Below, one piece after another: positions 1 to 8,526 of a stretch of 64,000 nucleotides of DNA. Under the pieces are notes generated by a model that saw nothing but the letters and a program-made list of their open reading frames with translations, ran no database searches and was not told the origin of the DNA. The DNA lies in contig NZ_JAHLYT010000033.1 of the NCBI RefSeq assembly GCF_025128095.1, positions 1 through 64,000 of the forward strand, given 5' to 3'. Source of the stretch: Synechococcus sp. CS-1328 (GTDB lineage Bacteria > Cyanobacteriota > Cyanobacteriia > PCC-6307 > Cyanobiaceae). A program made the position numbers and the translations under genes. Every line of letters begins with the position of its first letter. Positions within the stretch are counted from its first letter, which is position 1.

Positions 1-81
1 CAGCGGATGGCTGGCCGGGATCCGCTCCTCGATCGAGACGTAGGAGAACAAGGAGCCGCTGCGCTCCTGCTGACCTCGCAT
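1..81 (-). CDS. Transposase, N-terminal fragment (cut by window edge)
   Basis: On the minus strand an ATG at 81-79 opens 27 uninterrupted codons that run off the window. The translation begins MRGQQERSGSLFSYVS and continues with IEERIPASHPL. This is the characteristic N-terminus of DDE transposases of the IS5/IS1182 type, in which a 'MFSYVS-xEQRVPxDHPLR' block opens the InsH-like N-terminal domain. The catalytic DDE region is not in view, so it cannot be said whether the element is active. The family call rests on this short signature and on memory of the family. No frameshift or stop is seen in the visible part. Confidence 0.7.
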   Translation of the reverse strand, partial: MRGQQERSGSLFSYVSIEERIPASHPL

Positions 82-138
82 CAAACCTGCGGCAGTTGCC
101 CCATTTTCGCAGAGGTGGCGGGGTTTTTCAGCAAACTC
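1..138 (-). mobile_element. End of an IS5/IS1182-like insertion sequence, cut by the window start
   Basis: The stretch carries the start of a transposase gene on the minus strand (1-81) and a short upstream segment to about position 138. The plus-strand sequence gtttttcagcaaactcct at about 123-140 resembles the outward-facing ends I remember for elements with this transposase type, so the element boundary is placed there by inference. The other end lies outside the window, so the terminal repeats and the target duplication cannot be checked. The stop codon of the neighbouring RibD-like gene (139-141) falls on this supposed boundary. Confidence 0.6.
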
Positions 139-873
139 CTAAGCGCGATCGCCACAAAGGCCGGGGCGGCCGTAGCGCAGCAGCAGCTCGTTGTCCTCGA
201 GCAGGCGCTGCTCCTGCAGCTGCCAGCCGCGCCGCAGCTCATCCACCACCGGCGATGTCACCGGCAACCAGCTGTGAGCCCCCCCCAGGAGCTGGGGGCA
301 CAGGGTGAGCTGCAGTTCATCGAGCCAGCCTTCGGCCACGAGCGAGGCCACCAGCCGTGCGCCGCCCAGCACCACCAGCCGCTCCAGACCGGCCAACGCC
401 AGCTGCTCCAACGCCGCTTGCCAGCCGCCACAACAGAGCTGGCGCTCAAAACCAGCGGGCGCGGAGGCTCGATCCCGGGCGGGGGCACCAGGACCATCTG
501 CCAGGCAGGCCGGATCGCCACCAGGATCCAGCCGCCAACGTCGCAGGGGCTGGGCAAAAAAGGGCAGGCCGGCCTCCAGAACGCCACTGCGGCTCACCAC
601 CACCGCCAGGGGCTGGGGCTCACGGCCGGCGGCAGCGCGCTGAGCCAGCAGATCAGCCTGGCGGATCAGGCAGGTGGTGCCGTGGCGCCGCAAAGTCTCG
701 GCGCCAATCAGGCAGCCGTCTGCCCAGACCAGCGACTCCTCCAACACCCGCCGATCGCCGCGGCCGCCGATCTGGGCCGCGCCTCCAGCCGCCGGCGCCA
801 GCCGTCCATCCAGGCTCACGGCCAGAACCAGCCGCAGCAGAGGTCTGCTCCGGCCAGACGACAGGGAGACCAT
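139..873 (-). CDS. RibD C-terminal-like / DHFR-fold reductase
   Basis: The 244-residue protein corresponds to the reductase half of RibD (5-amino-6-(5-phosphoribosylamino)uracil reductase) without the deaminase half. Visible family features are the opening LRLVLAVSLDGRLAP block, the GRGDRRVLEESLVWADGCLIG segment that contacts the nucleotide, and the LVVLGGARLVASLV block near residue 165. Such stand-alone proteins reduce riboflavin or pterin intermediates with NAD(P)H. The gene sits 11 bases behind the tandem PTPS gene on the same strand, so a pterin substrate is plausible but is an inference. The start is ATG at 873. The C-terminus is short, and its stop codon lies at the supposed end of the insertion sequence, so the natural terminus may have been altered. 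Confidence 0.75.
   Translation of the reverse strand: MVSLSSGRSRPLLRLVLAVSLDGRLAPAAGGAAQIGGRGDRRVLEESLVWADGCLIGAETLRRHGTTCLIRQADLLAQRAAAGREPQPLAVVVSRSGVLEAGLPFFAQPLRRWRLDPGGDPACLADGPGAPARDRASAPAGFERQLCCGGWQAALEQLALAGLERLVVLGGARLVASLVAEGWLDELQLTLCPQLLGGAHSWLPVTSPVVDELRRGWQLQEQRLLEDNELLLRYGRPGLCGDRA
145..152. repeat. HIP1 octamer GCGATCGC (one of many in the window)
   Basis: The palindrome GCGATCGC is the highly iterated palindrome of many cyanobacterial genomes. Other copies read directly in this window include 5256-5263, 5418-5425, 6625-6632, 22146-22153, 35528-35535, 38142-38149 and 39656-39663. Copies lie inside coding sequence on both strands. This supports a cyanobacterial origin and has no known local function. 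Confidence 0.85.
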
Positions 874-884
874 GGCGCCAGGCC

Positions 885-1901
885 TCAGACCGCCGCCAGC
901 ACCTCAAGTCCGCGGGGCAGCATGCCCAGCTGGGCGGTTTCGGCAAACACCTCGGCGGCGTTGTTGGGGCTCTCCTGCAGGCGCACCTTGTGCAGGCGGG
1001 CGCCGGTGGCGGCGATCGGTGCCGCCAGCAAATCGGCGATGTGCAGCGCGATGTTCTCGGCAGTGGGCACGCAGGCGGCGAAGTGGGCCACGTCCTTGTT
1101 GAGGAAGGTGTGATCGAAGGGCTCCACCACCAGGTCCTGGACCAGGGCCTGGAGCTCGGCCAGATCACAGACCATGCCGGTGCGGGGGTCGATGCTGCCG
1201 CGCACGGTCACATCCAGCAGGTAGTTGTGGCCATGGCCATGGGGCCGGGCGCACTTGCCGTAGATCGCCTCGTTCTCCGGCTGGGAGAGCTCGGGGCGGG
1301 CCAGGCGATGGGCGGCGGCGAAATGGGTGCGGATCGAGAGGAAGGCTTCCATGGTGTCGCCGATCACATCGGCCCAGAGGTTGGCGGTTTCGTAGAGGCG
1401 CAGCCCCATCAGAGGCAGATGGGGGGCCAGGCGGGTCCAGATCGCCCGCACCAGGGCTTCGGTGGTGGGCAGACAACCGGCCGGGGTGGAGAGATCAAAC
1501 TCCGGCCAGACCTCGTTGAGGTAGCGGAAGTCGAGCTGTCCGGTCACCTCGCGGCGGATGGCGTGCTTCACATCCGAGAGGTTGAGCACCATGCCATCGG
1601 CGTCGAGATCGCCACCCATGGCCACCACCAACTCGTAATTGTGGCCGTGGCCGGGGGCGATGCTGCAAGGTCCGAAGCGCTCCAGGTTGGTGGCCGCATC
1701 CAGTTCCGGCAACCAGTAGCGGTGGCTGGCACTGAAGGTGGCCCGCCGTGTGATCACACACGGCCTGCCCTGGCCGTGGGGGCAGGCCGTGCCAGGAGGC
1801 ACAGATGCTGCCGTGCAAGGAGGCACGGATGCTGGAGGCGACGGCCGCAGCGAAGCCGACTCCGGTGGGGCCAGGGAGGGCGCACGCAAACCGGTAGCCA
1901 T
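885..1901 (-). CDS. Tandem 6-pyruvoyl-tetrahydropterin synthase / QueD-family protein
   Basis: Two PTPS-fold domains lie in one 338-residue chain. The first (about residues 48-185) shows FSASHRYW, then FGPCSIAPGHGHNY. The second (about 188-330) shows FAAAHRL and YGKCARPHGHGHNY. Each repeat keeps the zinc-binding histidines (HxH plus the early His) and the Cys before HGHN that acts as the catalytic residue in the family. PTPS/QueD enzymes act on 7,8-dihydroneopterin triphosphate, making either tetrahydropterins or the queuosine precursor 6-carboxytetrahydropterin. The two-domain form is one I recall from picocyanobacteria. ATG at 1901 was preferred to the longer frame because the upstream part would run into aroK. 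Residues 1-45 are low-complexity and contain a tandem duplication. It forms an operon with the RibD-like gene. Confidence 0.85.
   Translation of the reverse strand: MATGLRAPSLAPPESASLRPSPPASVPPCTAASVPPGTACPHGQGRPCVITRRATFSASHRYWLPELDAATNLERFGPCSIAPGHGHNYELVVAMGGDLDADGMVLNLSDVKHAIRREVTGQLDFRYLNEVWPEFDLSTPAGCLPTTEALVRAIWTRLAPHLPLMGLRLYETANLWADVIGDTMEAFLSIRTHFAAAHRLARPELSQPENEAIYGKCARPHGHGHNYLLDVTVRGSIDPRTGMVCDLAELQALVQDLVVEPFDHTFLNKDVAHFAACVPTAENIALHIADLLAAPIAATGARLHKVRLQESPNNAAEVFAETAQLGMLPRGLEVLAAV
1794..1834. repeat. Imperfect tandem duplication, period 24
   Basis: The unit aggaggcacagatgctg at 1794-1810 recurs with one change at 1818-1834. It lies in the low-complexity N-terminal region of the tandem PTPS gene. 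The period is a multiple of three, so the duplication keeps the reading frame. Confidence 0.85.
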
Positions 1902-1909
1902 TTTCGCCC

Positions 1910-2728
1910 ATGCCTGGTAAGGCGTGCATCCTAGAAACCGCATCCCAAGCACTGCCGCGCCCGCCGCCCATGCCCCCCGCCGCTTCCTCCGGATCCGATG
2001 GCCGCGACGGATCCAGTGGCTTTGCCGAAACCAATGGCTTTGCCGAAACCAGTGACCCTGCCGGATCCAGTGGCACTGCCGCAGACATCGGCAGGGAAGC
2101 CGCCGATCGCACCACCCACCGCTCCCTCGCCCGCCGCCTGGAGGGGATCAACATCTATCTGGTGGGGATGATGGGCGCGGGCAAGAGCGCGGTGGGCAGG
2201 CCCCTGGCCGCGGCGCTGGGCTACCGCTTCCTCGATGCCGACACCACGATCGAACAGGTGGCCGGCCAGCCGATTCCTGCGATCTTCGACCAGGAGGGGG
2301 AGGCCGGGTTCCGTGCCCTGGAAACCGCAGTGCTCGATCGGATCGCAAGCTGGCACTCCCTGGTGGTGGCCACCGGCGGCGGCGCCGTGACACGGCCCGA
2401 GAACTGGGGCCACCTGCACCAGGGGGTGGTGGTGTGGCTGGATGCCGCCGATGCGGTGCTGTTGCAGAGGCTCAGCGCCGACCCCACGCCACGCCCGCTG
2501 ATGGCCGGGCCCGACCCGCACGGACGGCTGCGCGAGCTGCTGGAGCAGCGCCGCCCCCTCTATGCCCAGGCCGATCTGCACATCGTGCAGGACAGCGGCA
2601 CTCCGGAGCAGGTGGCGCTCCAGGTGCTGGATGGGCTCCCCTCGATCCTCAAGGAACGCCAGGCCGGCCCCAGCGAACCGCTGACGCTGATCAATGCGGA
2701 CGGAGCCATCACCCCCTCGATCAACTGA
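1910..2728 (+). CDS. aroK: Shikimate kinase
   Basis: The enzyme phosphorylates shikimate at the 3-hydroxyl with ATP in the chorismate pathway. The kinase core begins near residue 78 with NIYLVGMMGAGKSAVGRPL, in which GMMGAGKS at 86-93 is the Walker A loop. It continues with FLDADT (metal and shikimate contacts), the FRALE segment and VVATGGGAV (shikimate-binding glycines). The late block DPTPRPLM carries the lid arginine. The core is of normal length, but about 75 residues of Ser/Gly/Ala-rich sequence precede it and contain a perfect 17-base duplication. The true start may be ATG 1910 or ATG 1970, since neither has a clear ribosome site. It is divergent from the PTPS gene, with starts 8 bases apart if 1910 is used. 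Confidence 0.92.
   Translation: MPGKACILETASQALPRPPPMPPAASSGSDGRDGSSGFAETNGFAETSDPAGSSGTAADIGREAADRTTHRSLARRLEGINIYLVGMMGAGKSAVGRPLAAALGYRFLDADTTIEQVAGQPIPAIFDQEGEAGFRALETAVLDRIASWHSLVVATGGGAVTRPENWGHLHQGVVVWLDAADAVLLQRLSADPTPRPLMAGPDPHGRLRELLEQRRPLYAQADLHIVQDSGTPEQVALQVLDGLPSILKERQAGPSEPLTLINADGAITPSIN
2017..2051. repeat. Tandem duplication, period 18, in the aroK leader
   Basis: tggctttgccgaaacca occurs at 2017-2033 and again at 2035-2051. It encodes GFAET twice in the variable N-terminal extension of shikimate kinase. The period of 18 keeps the frame. Confidence 0.9.
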
Positions 2729-2765
2729 CCACTGCGCACCTAACCACGGCTCACTTCACCACCAC

Positions 2766-3032
2766 TCACCTGTGACCGCCGGGCTCCAGGCGCACCGCGA
2801 ACCACTGGATCGCCAGCCCCGGTGCCAGCTCCAGCTCGCAGGCGGTGTCAAGCAGGCGTTCAGCCTGAGCCTGGGCATCGGCAAGGCCGGCCAGATCCTC
2901 GGGAACCGCAGGCAGACGCTCGAGATGGGCCGCCAGCCAGACCAGCGCAGCGCCCACATCGAGGATCTGCTCGGGCTGCCCCGGCTCGAGCACCACGTAA
3001 TGATCAAGCTCCCGCATCAGGGGATCAGACAT
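2766..3032 (-). CDS. CRR7-like protein (chlororespiratory reduction 7)
   Basis: This 88-residue protein matches the small CRR7 family as I remember it. It starts MSDPLMRELDHYVVLEPGQP, then EQILDVGAALVWLAAHLE, and ends with a block LLDTACELELAPG followed by IQWFAVRLE. In plants CRR7 is an assembly or stability factor of the chloroplast NDH complex, and cyanobacterial homologues are conserved but poorly studied. ATG 3032 was chosen because the family starts with MxDPLM and the longer frame adds 19 unrelated residues. The presence of eight NDH-1 subunit genes elsewhere in the window fits, but the gene is not in an operon with them. Confidence 0.75.
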   Translation of the reverse strand: MSDPLMRELDHYVVLEPGQPEQILDVGAALVWLAAHLERLPAVPEDLAGLADAQAQAERLLDTACELELAPGLAIQWFAVRLEPGGHR

Positions 3033-3094
3033 GGCCGCAACGCTGCTGGGCACCATCCTGGCGATCCTGCTGGCCCTACCGGGCCACAACGAGC

Positions 3095-3814
3095 TCAGGC
3101 TCGTCCCGCTGCCGCCACAATCCGGTCCCGCCAGCTGAACAGGGGCTCCAGCAGTGGGTTGTCGGCGATACCGGTGACGCCTCGGCCCGCCAGGGGTGCT
3201 CCGGCGCTGGCGGGGAATTTCAGCAGCGACAGCTGGGCCGCCACGGCCAGATCCGCCATGGACAGGGCATCGCCCACCAGATAGGGGGTGGACTCCACCA
3301 GCAGGGCGAGCTGCTCGAGGTTGCGGCGCAATTGCTGCATCGCCTCCCCGGCGATCGCCTCGCCCACCGCACCGGTCAGGGAGGACAGGGCTTCGGAGGG
3401 CAGCGCCCCCACCAGGCTGCGCAAGGGGCCGGGCAGCCGATCCGGCAGCAGGGCCGTGCGCAACACCGGATCGGCGGCGGCGGCCTGCACCAGGGCGAGG
3501 CGACAGCCTGCGGACAGGGCGGTATCGGCCCAGTCTTCCAGGAGCCAGAGGCGGGCCCGCTCCACCGGATCGACGGGTTGGAGGGCCGGCGTGGGGTAGC
3601 GATCCTCCAGATGCAGGGCGATGGCGGTGGAATCGGTGATCACCTCACCGCCATCCACCAGCACCGGCACCTGCCGCTGGCCCGAGAGACGGAACACCTC
3701 CAGCTGGCCCAGGCCTGGTGTCACCTCCACGACGGTGTAGTCGAGACCCTTGGCCGCAAGGATCAGGCGCACCTTCTCGCAGAAGGCCGAATGTCTGAAC
3801 TGATGCAGTTCCAT
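3095..3814 (-). CDS. Glutathione S-transferase family protein
   Basis: The 239-residue protein has the two-part GST fold. An N-terminal thioredoxin-like domain (residues 1-75) begins [20 protein letters not shown] and contains the cis-proline block [10 protein letters not shown] and the [10 protein letters not shown] glutathione-contact motif. A helical C-terminal domain follows, with the [18 protein letters not shown] block typical of the family. The Ser/Cys pair in HSAFCEKVR is where catalytic residues sit in bacterial GSTs. The substrate is unknown. ATG 3814 is the start because the long upstream extension of the frame has no GST similarity. It lies 62 bases before the CRR7 start and is probably a separate unit. 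Confidence 0.82.
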   Translation of the reverse strand: MELHQFRHSAFCEKVRLILAAKGLDYTVVEVTPGLGQLEVFRLSGQRQVPVLVDGGEVITDSTAIALHLEDRYPTPALQPVDPVERARLWLLEDWADTALSAGCRLALVQAAAADPVLRTALLPDRLPGPLRSLVGALPSEALSSLTGAVGEAIAGEAMQQLRRNLEQLALLVESTPYLVGDALSMADLAVAAQLSLLKFPASAGAPLAGRGVTGIADNPLLEPLFSWRDRIVAAAGRA

Positions 3815-3940
3815 CGGCGGTGACTCCGGGGGCAAGGGGGACTGGCGGGATGCGGCGGGAGGGATCCGCGGCCGGAATGCAACAGAGCCAACCTCCGGGC
3901 GGCAGAGTAGCGAGCACCTGCGAGCGCGTGCACGGCGGCA

Positions 3941-4147
3941 ATGAAGGACTTTTTCGTGAACGTAACGCGGTACCCGCGTTATCTGATCGCCTTCAGCCTC
4001 GGGGTGATCAACTCGGTGGTGGAGCCGCTGGCACGGCGGCGCAGCAATCCGGTCACGGCGGTGGCCCTGGTGGGGGCCCTGATCAGCGGCCTGCTCAGTC
4101 TGGGCCTGGTGCTGCGTGCGATGGTGACCACAGCACCTCTGGCATAG
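3941..4147 (+). CDS. DUF751 (Ycf33-like) small membrane protein
   Basis: The 68-residue protein opens [18 protein letters not shown], the hallmark of the DUF751 family found in cyanobacteria and plastids (Ycf33-like). Two hydrophobic stretches (about residues 14-28 and 41-60) are separated by the basic loop ARRRSNP, suggesting a two-pass membrane protein. The function is unknown. The stop codon overlaps the region just before rbfA, whose ATG begins 3 bases later, so the two are probably co-transcribed. Confidence 0.82.
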   Translation: MKDFFVNVTRYPRYLIAFSLGVINSVVEPLARRRSNPVTAVALVGALISGLLSLGLVLRAMVTTAPLA

Positions 4148-4149
4148 CC

Positions 4150-4569
4150 ATGGCACAGGGCCGACGGGTGGAACGGGTGGCGGCCCTGATCCGCCGCGAA
4201 ATCAGCGAGCTCCTGATCACGGGCATCAAGGACGAAAGGGTCAGCCAGGGCATGGTGAGCGTCACCCATGTGGATGTGGCCGGCGATCTGCAGCACTGCA
4301 AGATCTTCGTGAGCGTGTTCGGCAGCGACGACGACCGCAGCCAGGCGATGGCCGGCCTGCAGTCGGCCGCGGCCTACGTGAAAGGCGAACTGGGCCGCCG
4401 GCTGAAGATGCGCCGAACACCCGAGGTGGTGTTCCAGCTGGATCGCGGCCTCGAGCGCGGCACCACGGTGCTGAGCCTGCTGAACCGCCTTGGGGAAGAA
4501 CGGCTCAGCAAAGACAGTGACCCCCCCGCGACTGACGACCCCGAGGACCAGGCCGGCGCCACACCATGA
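4150..4569 (+). CDS. rbfA: Ribosome-binding factor A
   Basis: RbfA binds the 30S subunit and helps 16S rRNA 5'-end maturation and cold adaptation. The 139-residue product shows the KH-like fold signature: [22 protein letters not shown], the [21 protein letters not shown] strand-turn, and [19 protein letters not shown] near the end. About 25 acidic, poorly conserved residues follow the core. ATG 4150 was selected over the longer upstream frame because it starts exactly at the family N-terminus and follows DUF751 directly. The final ATGA (4566-4569) overlaps the next gene's start, indicating translational coupling. Confidence 0.93.
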   Translation: MAQGRRVERVAALIRREISELLITGIKDERVSQGMVSVTHVDVAGDLQHCKIFVSVFGSDDDRSQAMAGLQSAAAYVKGELGRRLKMRRTPEVVFQLDRGLERGTTVLSLLNRLGEERLSKDSDPPATDDPEDQAGATP

Positions 4570-6242
4570 CCTCGGCCGGGGCTGGCGCTGAAACGGCCAC
4601 TGAGCAGGACTTGCGGCGGCTGGTGGCTGAGCTGCTGGTGGTGCGCTGCAGCGGCCACCTCAGCGACGATCAGCGGCGCTATCCCCGCTGGGAGCTCGAC
4701 AACGCCACCCTCCGGCGCCTTCTGGCTGAGGGGGTGGGGGGCGTGATCCTGCTGGGGGGCAGCGCCGCCGAGCTGGGTCTGCGCTGCCGCCAGCTTCAGG
4801 CCTGGTCGTCCCAGCCGCTGCTGCTCTGCGCCGACGTGGAAGAGGGGGTGGGGCAGCGCTTCGAGGGGGCCAGCTGGCTGGCACCACCCCTCAGCCTGGG
4901 TCGCCTCTACCAGCAGGAGCCAGGGCGGGCTGTGGAGCTGGCCGAGCGCTATGGCCACTGCACGGGCGCCGAAGCCCGGGAGCTGGGCCTCAACTGGGTG
5001 CTGGCGCCGGTGTGCGATGTCAACAACAATCCCGCCAACCCGGTGATCAACCTGCGCGCCTGGGGGGAGGATCCCGCCACCGCAGCGGCCCTGGCCACGG
5101 CCTTCCTGCGCGGCGCCCAGGCCGAGGGGGTGCTCTGTTGCGCCAAGCACTTCCCGGGGCACGGCGACACCGCCGTGGATTCCCACCTAGAGCTGCCCCG
5201 CCTCGATCACAGTCGCGCCCGGCTGGAGCAGGTGGAGTTACCACCCTTCCGGGCGGCGATCGCGGCTGGCGTGGCCTCGGTGATGACTGCCCACCTGCTG
5301 CTGAGCGAGCTGGACAGGGAGCAGCCAGCCACCCTGTCACCGGCCGTCCTGGACGGACTGCTGCGCCAGGAGCTGGGCTTCGCTGGCCTGATCGTGACCG
5401 ACGCCCTGGTGATGGAGGCGATCGCGGCCCGCACCGGCGGGGCCGAGGCCGCCGTGCTGGCCCTCGTTGCCGGGGCGGATCTGGTGCTGATGCCGGAGAA
5501 CGCCGACGACGCCATCGAGGCGATTCTGGAGGCCGTGCGGCAAGGCCGCCTGTCGGCAGAGCGGCTGGCAGCCAGCCAGCAACGGCGGCGGCGCGCCCTG
5601 GCCTCGGTCGCGGAACCCGCAGCTGAGCAGACTTCCGCTGCAGACGCGGCCCTGCCACTCCACCGCCTGAGCGAGGGGCCCCTGGCTGAGCACCGGGCAC
5701 TAGCCAGGGAGCTGGTACAGGGCGGTCTGCAGCATCGCGGCGGCCGCCTGACGGTCCGCCCGCAGGACAGGCCGAGCACGGAAGGCTGCAACCTGATTCG
5801 CATCGACAACGCCCTGCAATGCCCTGCTCTGCCGCTGGGGGCACCAGCCCTGAGCCTGCCGGCAGCAGCAGGCTTCCAGACCCGCTTGCTCGAACCTCGC
5901 AGCCCCTCCCCCTGGAGCCAGGATCCCCGCCATCCCCTCAACCTGGAGAGCCTCGGCAGCGGAGCAGTACTGCTGCAGCTGTTCCTGCGCGGCAATCCCT
6001 TCAGCGGCGGCGCCGGCGGTCAGGAGCCCTGGGAGCAGGCGATCCGGCAACTGCAGGAGATCGGCCGGCTGGCTGCCCTGGTGGTCTACGGCAGCCCCTA
6101 TCGCTGGGACAGCCTGGCGGCGGAGCTCGACCCGCAGATTCCCGCCGCCTACTGCCCCGCCCAGACGCCGTTGGCCCAGCGCTACGCCCTGGAGGCCATC
6201 GGCCTGGGAGAAGGACGTCAGGCTGGATCCTTCACCGACTGA
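4566..6242 (+). CDS. Glycoside hydrolase family 3, beta-N-acetylhexosaminidase (NagZ-like)
   Basis: The catalytic barrel occupies roughly residues 20-340. Diagnostic blocks are [26 protein letters not shown], the family signature KHFPGHGDT with its following DSHLELP (the NagZ-type His/Asp pair), and [12 protein letters not shown] carrying the nucleophile Asp. NagZ enzymes remove GlcNAc from muropeptides during cell-wall recycling. At 558 residues it is longer than single-domain NagZ. The C-terminal 200 residues lack the clear signatures of the GH3 C-terminal domain but show repeated hydrophobic strands. It is translationally coupled to rbfA by the ATGA overlap. Confidence 0.87.
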   Translation: MTSAGAGAETATEQDLRRLVAELLVVRCSGHLSDDQRRYPRWELDNATLRRLLAEGVGGVILLGGSAAELGLRCRQLQAWSSQPLLLCADVEEGVGQRFEGASWLAPPLSLGRLYQQEPGRAVELAERYGHCTGAEARELGLNWVLAPVCDVNNNPANPVINLRAWGEDPATAAALATAFLRGAQAEGVLCCAKHFPGHGDTAVDSHLELPRLDHSRARLEQVELPPFRAAIAAGVASVMTAHLLLSELDREQPATLSPAVLDGLLRQELGFAGLIVTDALVMEAIAARTGGAEAAVLALVAGADLVLMPENADDAIEAILEAVRQGRLSAERLAASQQRRRRALASVAEPAAEQTSAADAALPLHRLSEGPLAEHRALARELVQGGLQHRGGRLTVRPQDRPSTEGCNLIRIDNALQCPALPLGAPALSLPAAAGFQTRLLEPRSPSPWSQDPRHPLNLESLGSGAVLLQLFLRGNPFSGGAGGQEPWEQAIRQLQEIGRLAALVVYGSPYRWDSLAAELDPQIPAAYCPAQTPLAQRYALEAIGLGEGRQAGSFTD

Positions 6243-6486
6243 GCGCCTTGCGCCTCCATGCCTTGGCCGTACACCGCCACAGCCTCGCCATGGCGTCGTG
6301 GTCTGGTCATGACACGGTCTGGCAACGACGCGGTCTTCCCCCAGAACAACGTCCCCCAGAGCAACCCATTCCCCCCCGTTGAACGTCTGAACCCCTGACC
6401 AACCTGAAGTCCGGGCGCACCTCCTGTCCAGGCTCACCCCACCGCCTCGCTCCAGACCAACCGTGACCCCTCTCCAACCCACCACC

Positions 6487-8517
6487 ATGGGCACCGAGCC
6501 GCAGCTCAGCCTTTCGATGATCGTGCGGGACGAGGCCGCCTGCCTGGAGCGGTGCCTGGCCTCGGTGCGGGACTTCGTCGACGAGATGGTGGTGGTGGAC
6601 ACCGGCTCAGGCGATGACACGGTGGCGATCGCCGAGCGGTGCGGCGCCGTGGTGCACCAGATCACCTGGCCCGGCGATTTCGCACCGGCGCGCAACCAGG
6701 CCCTGGAGTGGGTCCGGGGGGAGTGGGTGCTGGTTCTAGATGCGGACGAGGTGCTGCGCCCCGAGGCCGTTCCCGCTCTGCAGCAACTGATGGAGCAGCC
6801 CGACCTGCTGCTGATCAACCTGCTGCGGCGGGAGCAGGGCGCCAGCCAGTCGCCCTATTCCAGCGTCAGCCGCCTGTTCCGCCGCCATCCGGCGATCCAC
6901 TGGAGCCAGGCCTACCACTCCCTGGTGGACGACAGCGTGATGGCGCTGATGGCGCAGGAGCCCCACTGGCGCATTGCCGACTGCCCGGAACCGGCCCTGC
7001 TGCACGACGGCTACCGACCGGAACTGCTGGCCGATGGACGCAAGGCCCAGCGCCTGCGCCAGGCGATGGAGCAGGAACTGCGCCGCAAGCCCGGCGACCC
7101 CTACGCCTGCGCCAAGATGGGCGCCCTCGAGGTGAGTGACGGCCACACGGCACGGGGGCTGTCCCTGCTGGAGCAGGGATTGGCCCAGTGCCCCGCTGAA
7201 GCGGTGGCGGAGCGCTATGAACTGCTACTCCATCTCGCCATCGCCACGGCGAGCTCCGAGCCGCAGCGGGCCACCAGGCTGTACCGCGAAGCCCTCACCC
7301 TGCCCCTGCCAGCACGGATCCGGCTGGCGGCCTTTCACAATCTGGCGGCGCTGCTGTTGCAACAGGCCGAGGGCGCTGGGCCCGCCGCCACGCCATCGGA
7401 CCTGAGCGAAGCCCTCGAGCTGGCCCGTGCCGCCACCAGCGCCGCTCCCGAACTGGCACCGGGCTGGATCCAGCTCGGCCTGATCGAACGGCGCTGCGGC
7501 CACCTGGAGGCCGCCGCCGCCGCCTACCGCCGAGCGATCACCTGCGATGCCAGCCAGGCAGGGGCCCACCAGAACCTGGCGGTGGTCTCCCTGCTGATGG
7601 GCGACATCCCCGCCGCCCGCGAGGGATTCCGCCACGCAATCGCGCTGCTCTCCCGCCAGGGCCAGACCTCTGCAGCGGAAGCCCTGCGCCAGCAGGCGTC
7701 CTCGCTGGTGAAGCTGGAGCCCGCCAGACCGTTGACGGGCCGCAGCGTGGCCGTGACCCGGGCCGAGCAACAGCTGGGGGAAGCCCGCGCTCTGTTTGAG
7801 GCGATGGGAGCGCGCGTCGTCGATCTGCCGGCCCTCGTGATCGGTCCTCCCGATGAATGGGGGCCGCTCGACGACGCCCTGGCGGAACTGGAGCACTTTC
7901 ACTGGCTGATCCTGTCCAGCGCCAACGGGGTGGAGGCGGTGCAACAGCGGCTGCGGCGCCGCGGCGGCGATCTGGCGCACCTCCCCAGCAGCCTCAACAT
8001 CGCCGCGGTGGGCCGCAAGACGGCCCGGCAGCTGGAGGATCTCGGCGCCCCGGCCGACTTCGTACCTCCCGCCTATGTGGCCGACAGCCTGATCGAGCAC
8101 TTTCCCGTCTCAGCCTGGGGCCTGCGGTTGCTGCTGCCACGGGTGCAGAGCGGCGGCCGCACCGTGCTGGCGGAGGCCTTCGGCGACGCCGGTGCCCGGG
8201 TGGTGGAGGTGGCCGCCTACGAAACGCGCTGCCCTGAGGGCCTGCCCTCGGAGGCCCTGCTGGCCCTGGAGCGCGGCGACCTGGATGCGATCACCTTCAG
8301 CAGCGGCAAGACGGTGAGCCACACCTGCCAGCTGCTGCAGCGCCACTTCGGGAGCGACTGGCTCCAGCGGCTGGACGGCGTGGCTGTGATCTCGATCGGC
8401 CCCCAGACCACGGCCCGCTGCCTCCAGGAGCTGGGCCGGGTGGACGCCGAAGCCGATCCCCACGACCTCAACGGGCTGGTGGCGGCCTGCTGCCGGGCCC
8501 TCAGTGAACAGCCCTGA
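6487..8517 (+). CDS. hemD: Fusion protein: GT2 glycosyltransferase, TPR region and uroporphyrinogen-III synthase
   Basis: Three modules are read in one uninterrupted frame of 676 residues. Residues about 7-230 form a family 2 glycosyltransferase with LSLSMIVRDEAACLERCL, VVDTGSGDDTV and the DAD metal motif at 85-87. Residues about 235-405 are TPR-like helical pairs. From about 417 a HemD domain begins with GRSVAVTRAEQQ, followed by LILSSANGVEAV, IAAVGRKTARQLEDLG and ITFSSGKTVSH. HemD closes and inverts the D ring of hydroxymethylbilane to give uroporphyrinogen III. In related genomes, as I recall, hemD is a separate gene at this place. An internal GTG near 7710 could also start a free HemD. 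ATG 6487 and GTG 6463 are both possible starts, and neither has a visible ribosome site. Confidence 0.85.
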   Translation: MGTEPQLSLSMIVRDEAACLERCLASVRDFVDEMVVVDTGSGDDTVAIAERCGAVVHQITWPGDFAPARNQALEWVRGEWVLVLDADEVLRPEAVPALQQLMEQPDLLLINLLRREQGASQSPYSSVSRLFRRHPAIHWSQAYHSLVDDSVMALMAQEPHWRIADCPEPALLHDGYRPELLADGRKAQRLRQAMEQELRRKPGDPYACAKMGALEVSDGHTARGLSLLEQGLAQCPAEAVAERYELLLHLAIATASSEPQRATRLYREALTLPLPARIRLAAFHNLAALLLQQAEGAGPAATPSDLSEALELARAATSAAPELAPGWIQLGLIERRCGHLEAAAAAYRRAITCDASQAGAHQNLAVVSLLMGDIPAAREGFRHAIALLSRQGQTSAAEALRQQASSLVKLEPARPLTGRSVAVTRAEQQLGEARALFEAMGARVVDLPALVIGPPDEWGPLDDALAELEHFHWLILSSANGVEAVQQRLRRRGGDLAHLPSSLNIAAVGRKTARQLEDLGAPADFVPPAYVADSLIEHFPVSAWGLRLLLPRVQSGGRTVLAEAFGDAGARVVEVAAYETRCPEGLPSEALLALERGDLDAITFSSGKTVSHTCQLLQRHFGSDWLQRLDGVAVISIGPQTTARCLQELGRVDAEADPHDLNGLVAACCRALSEQP

Positions 8518-8526
8518 GTCATGCCC

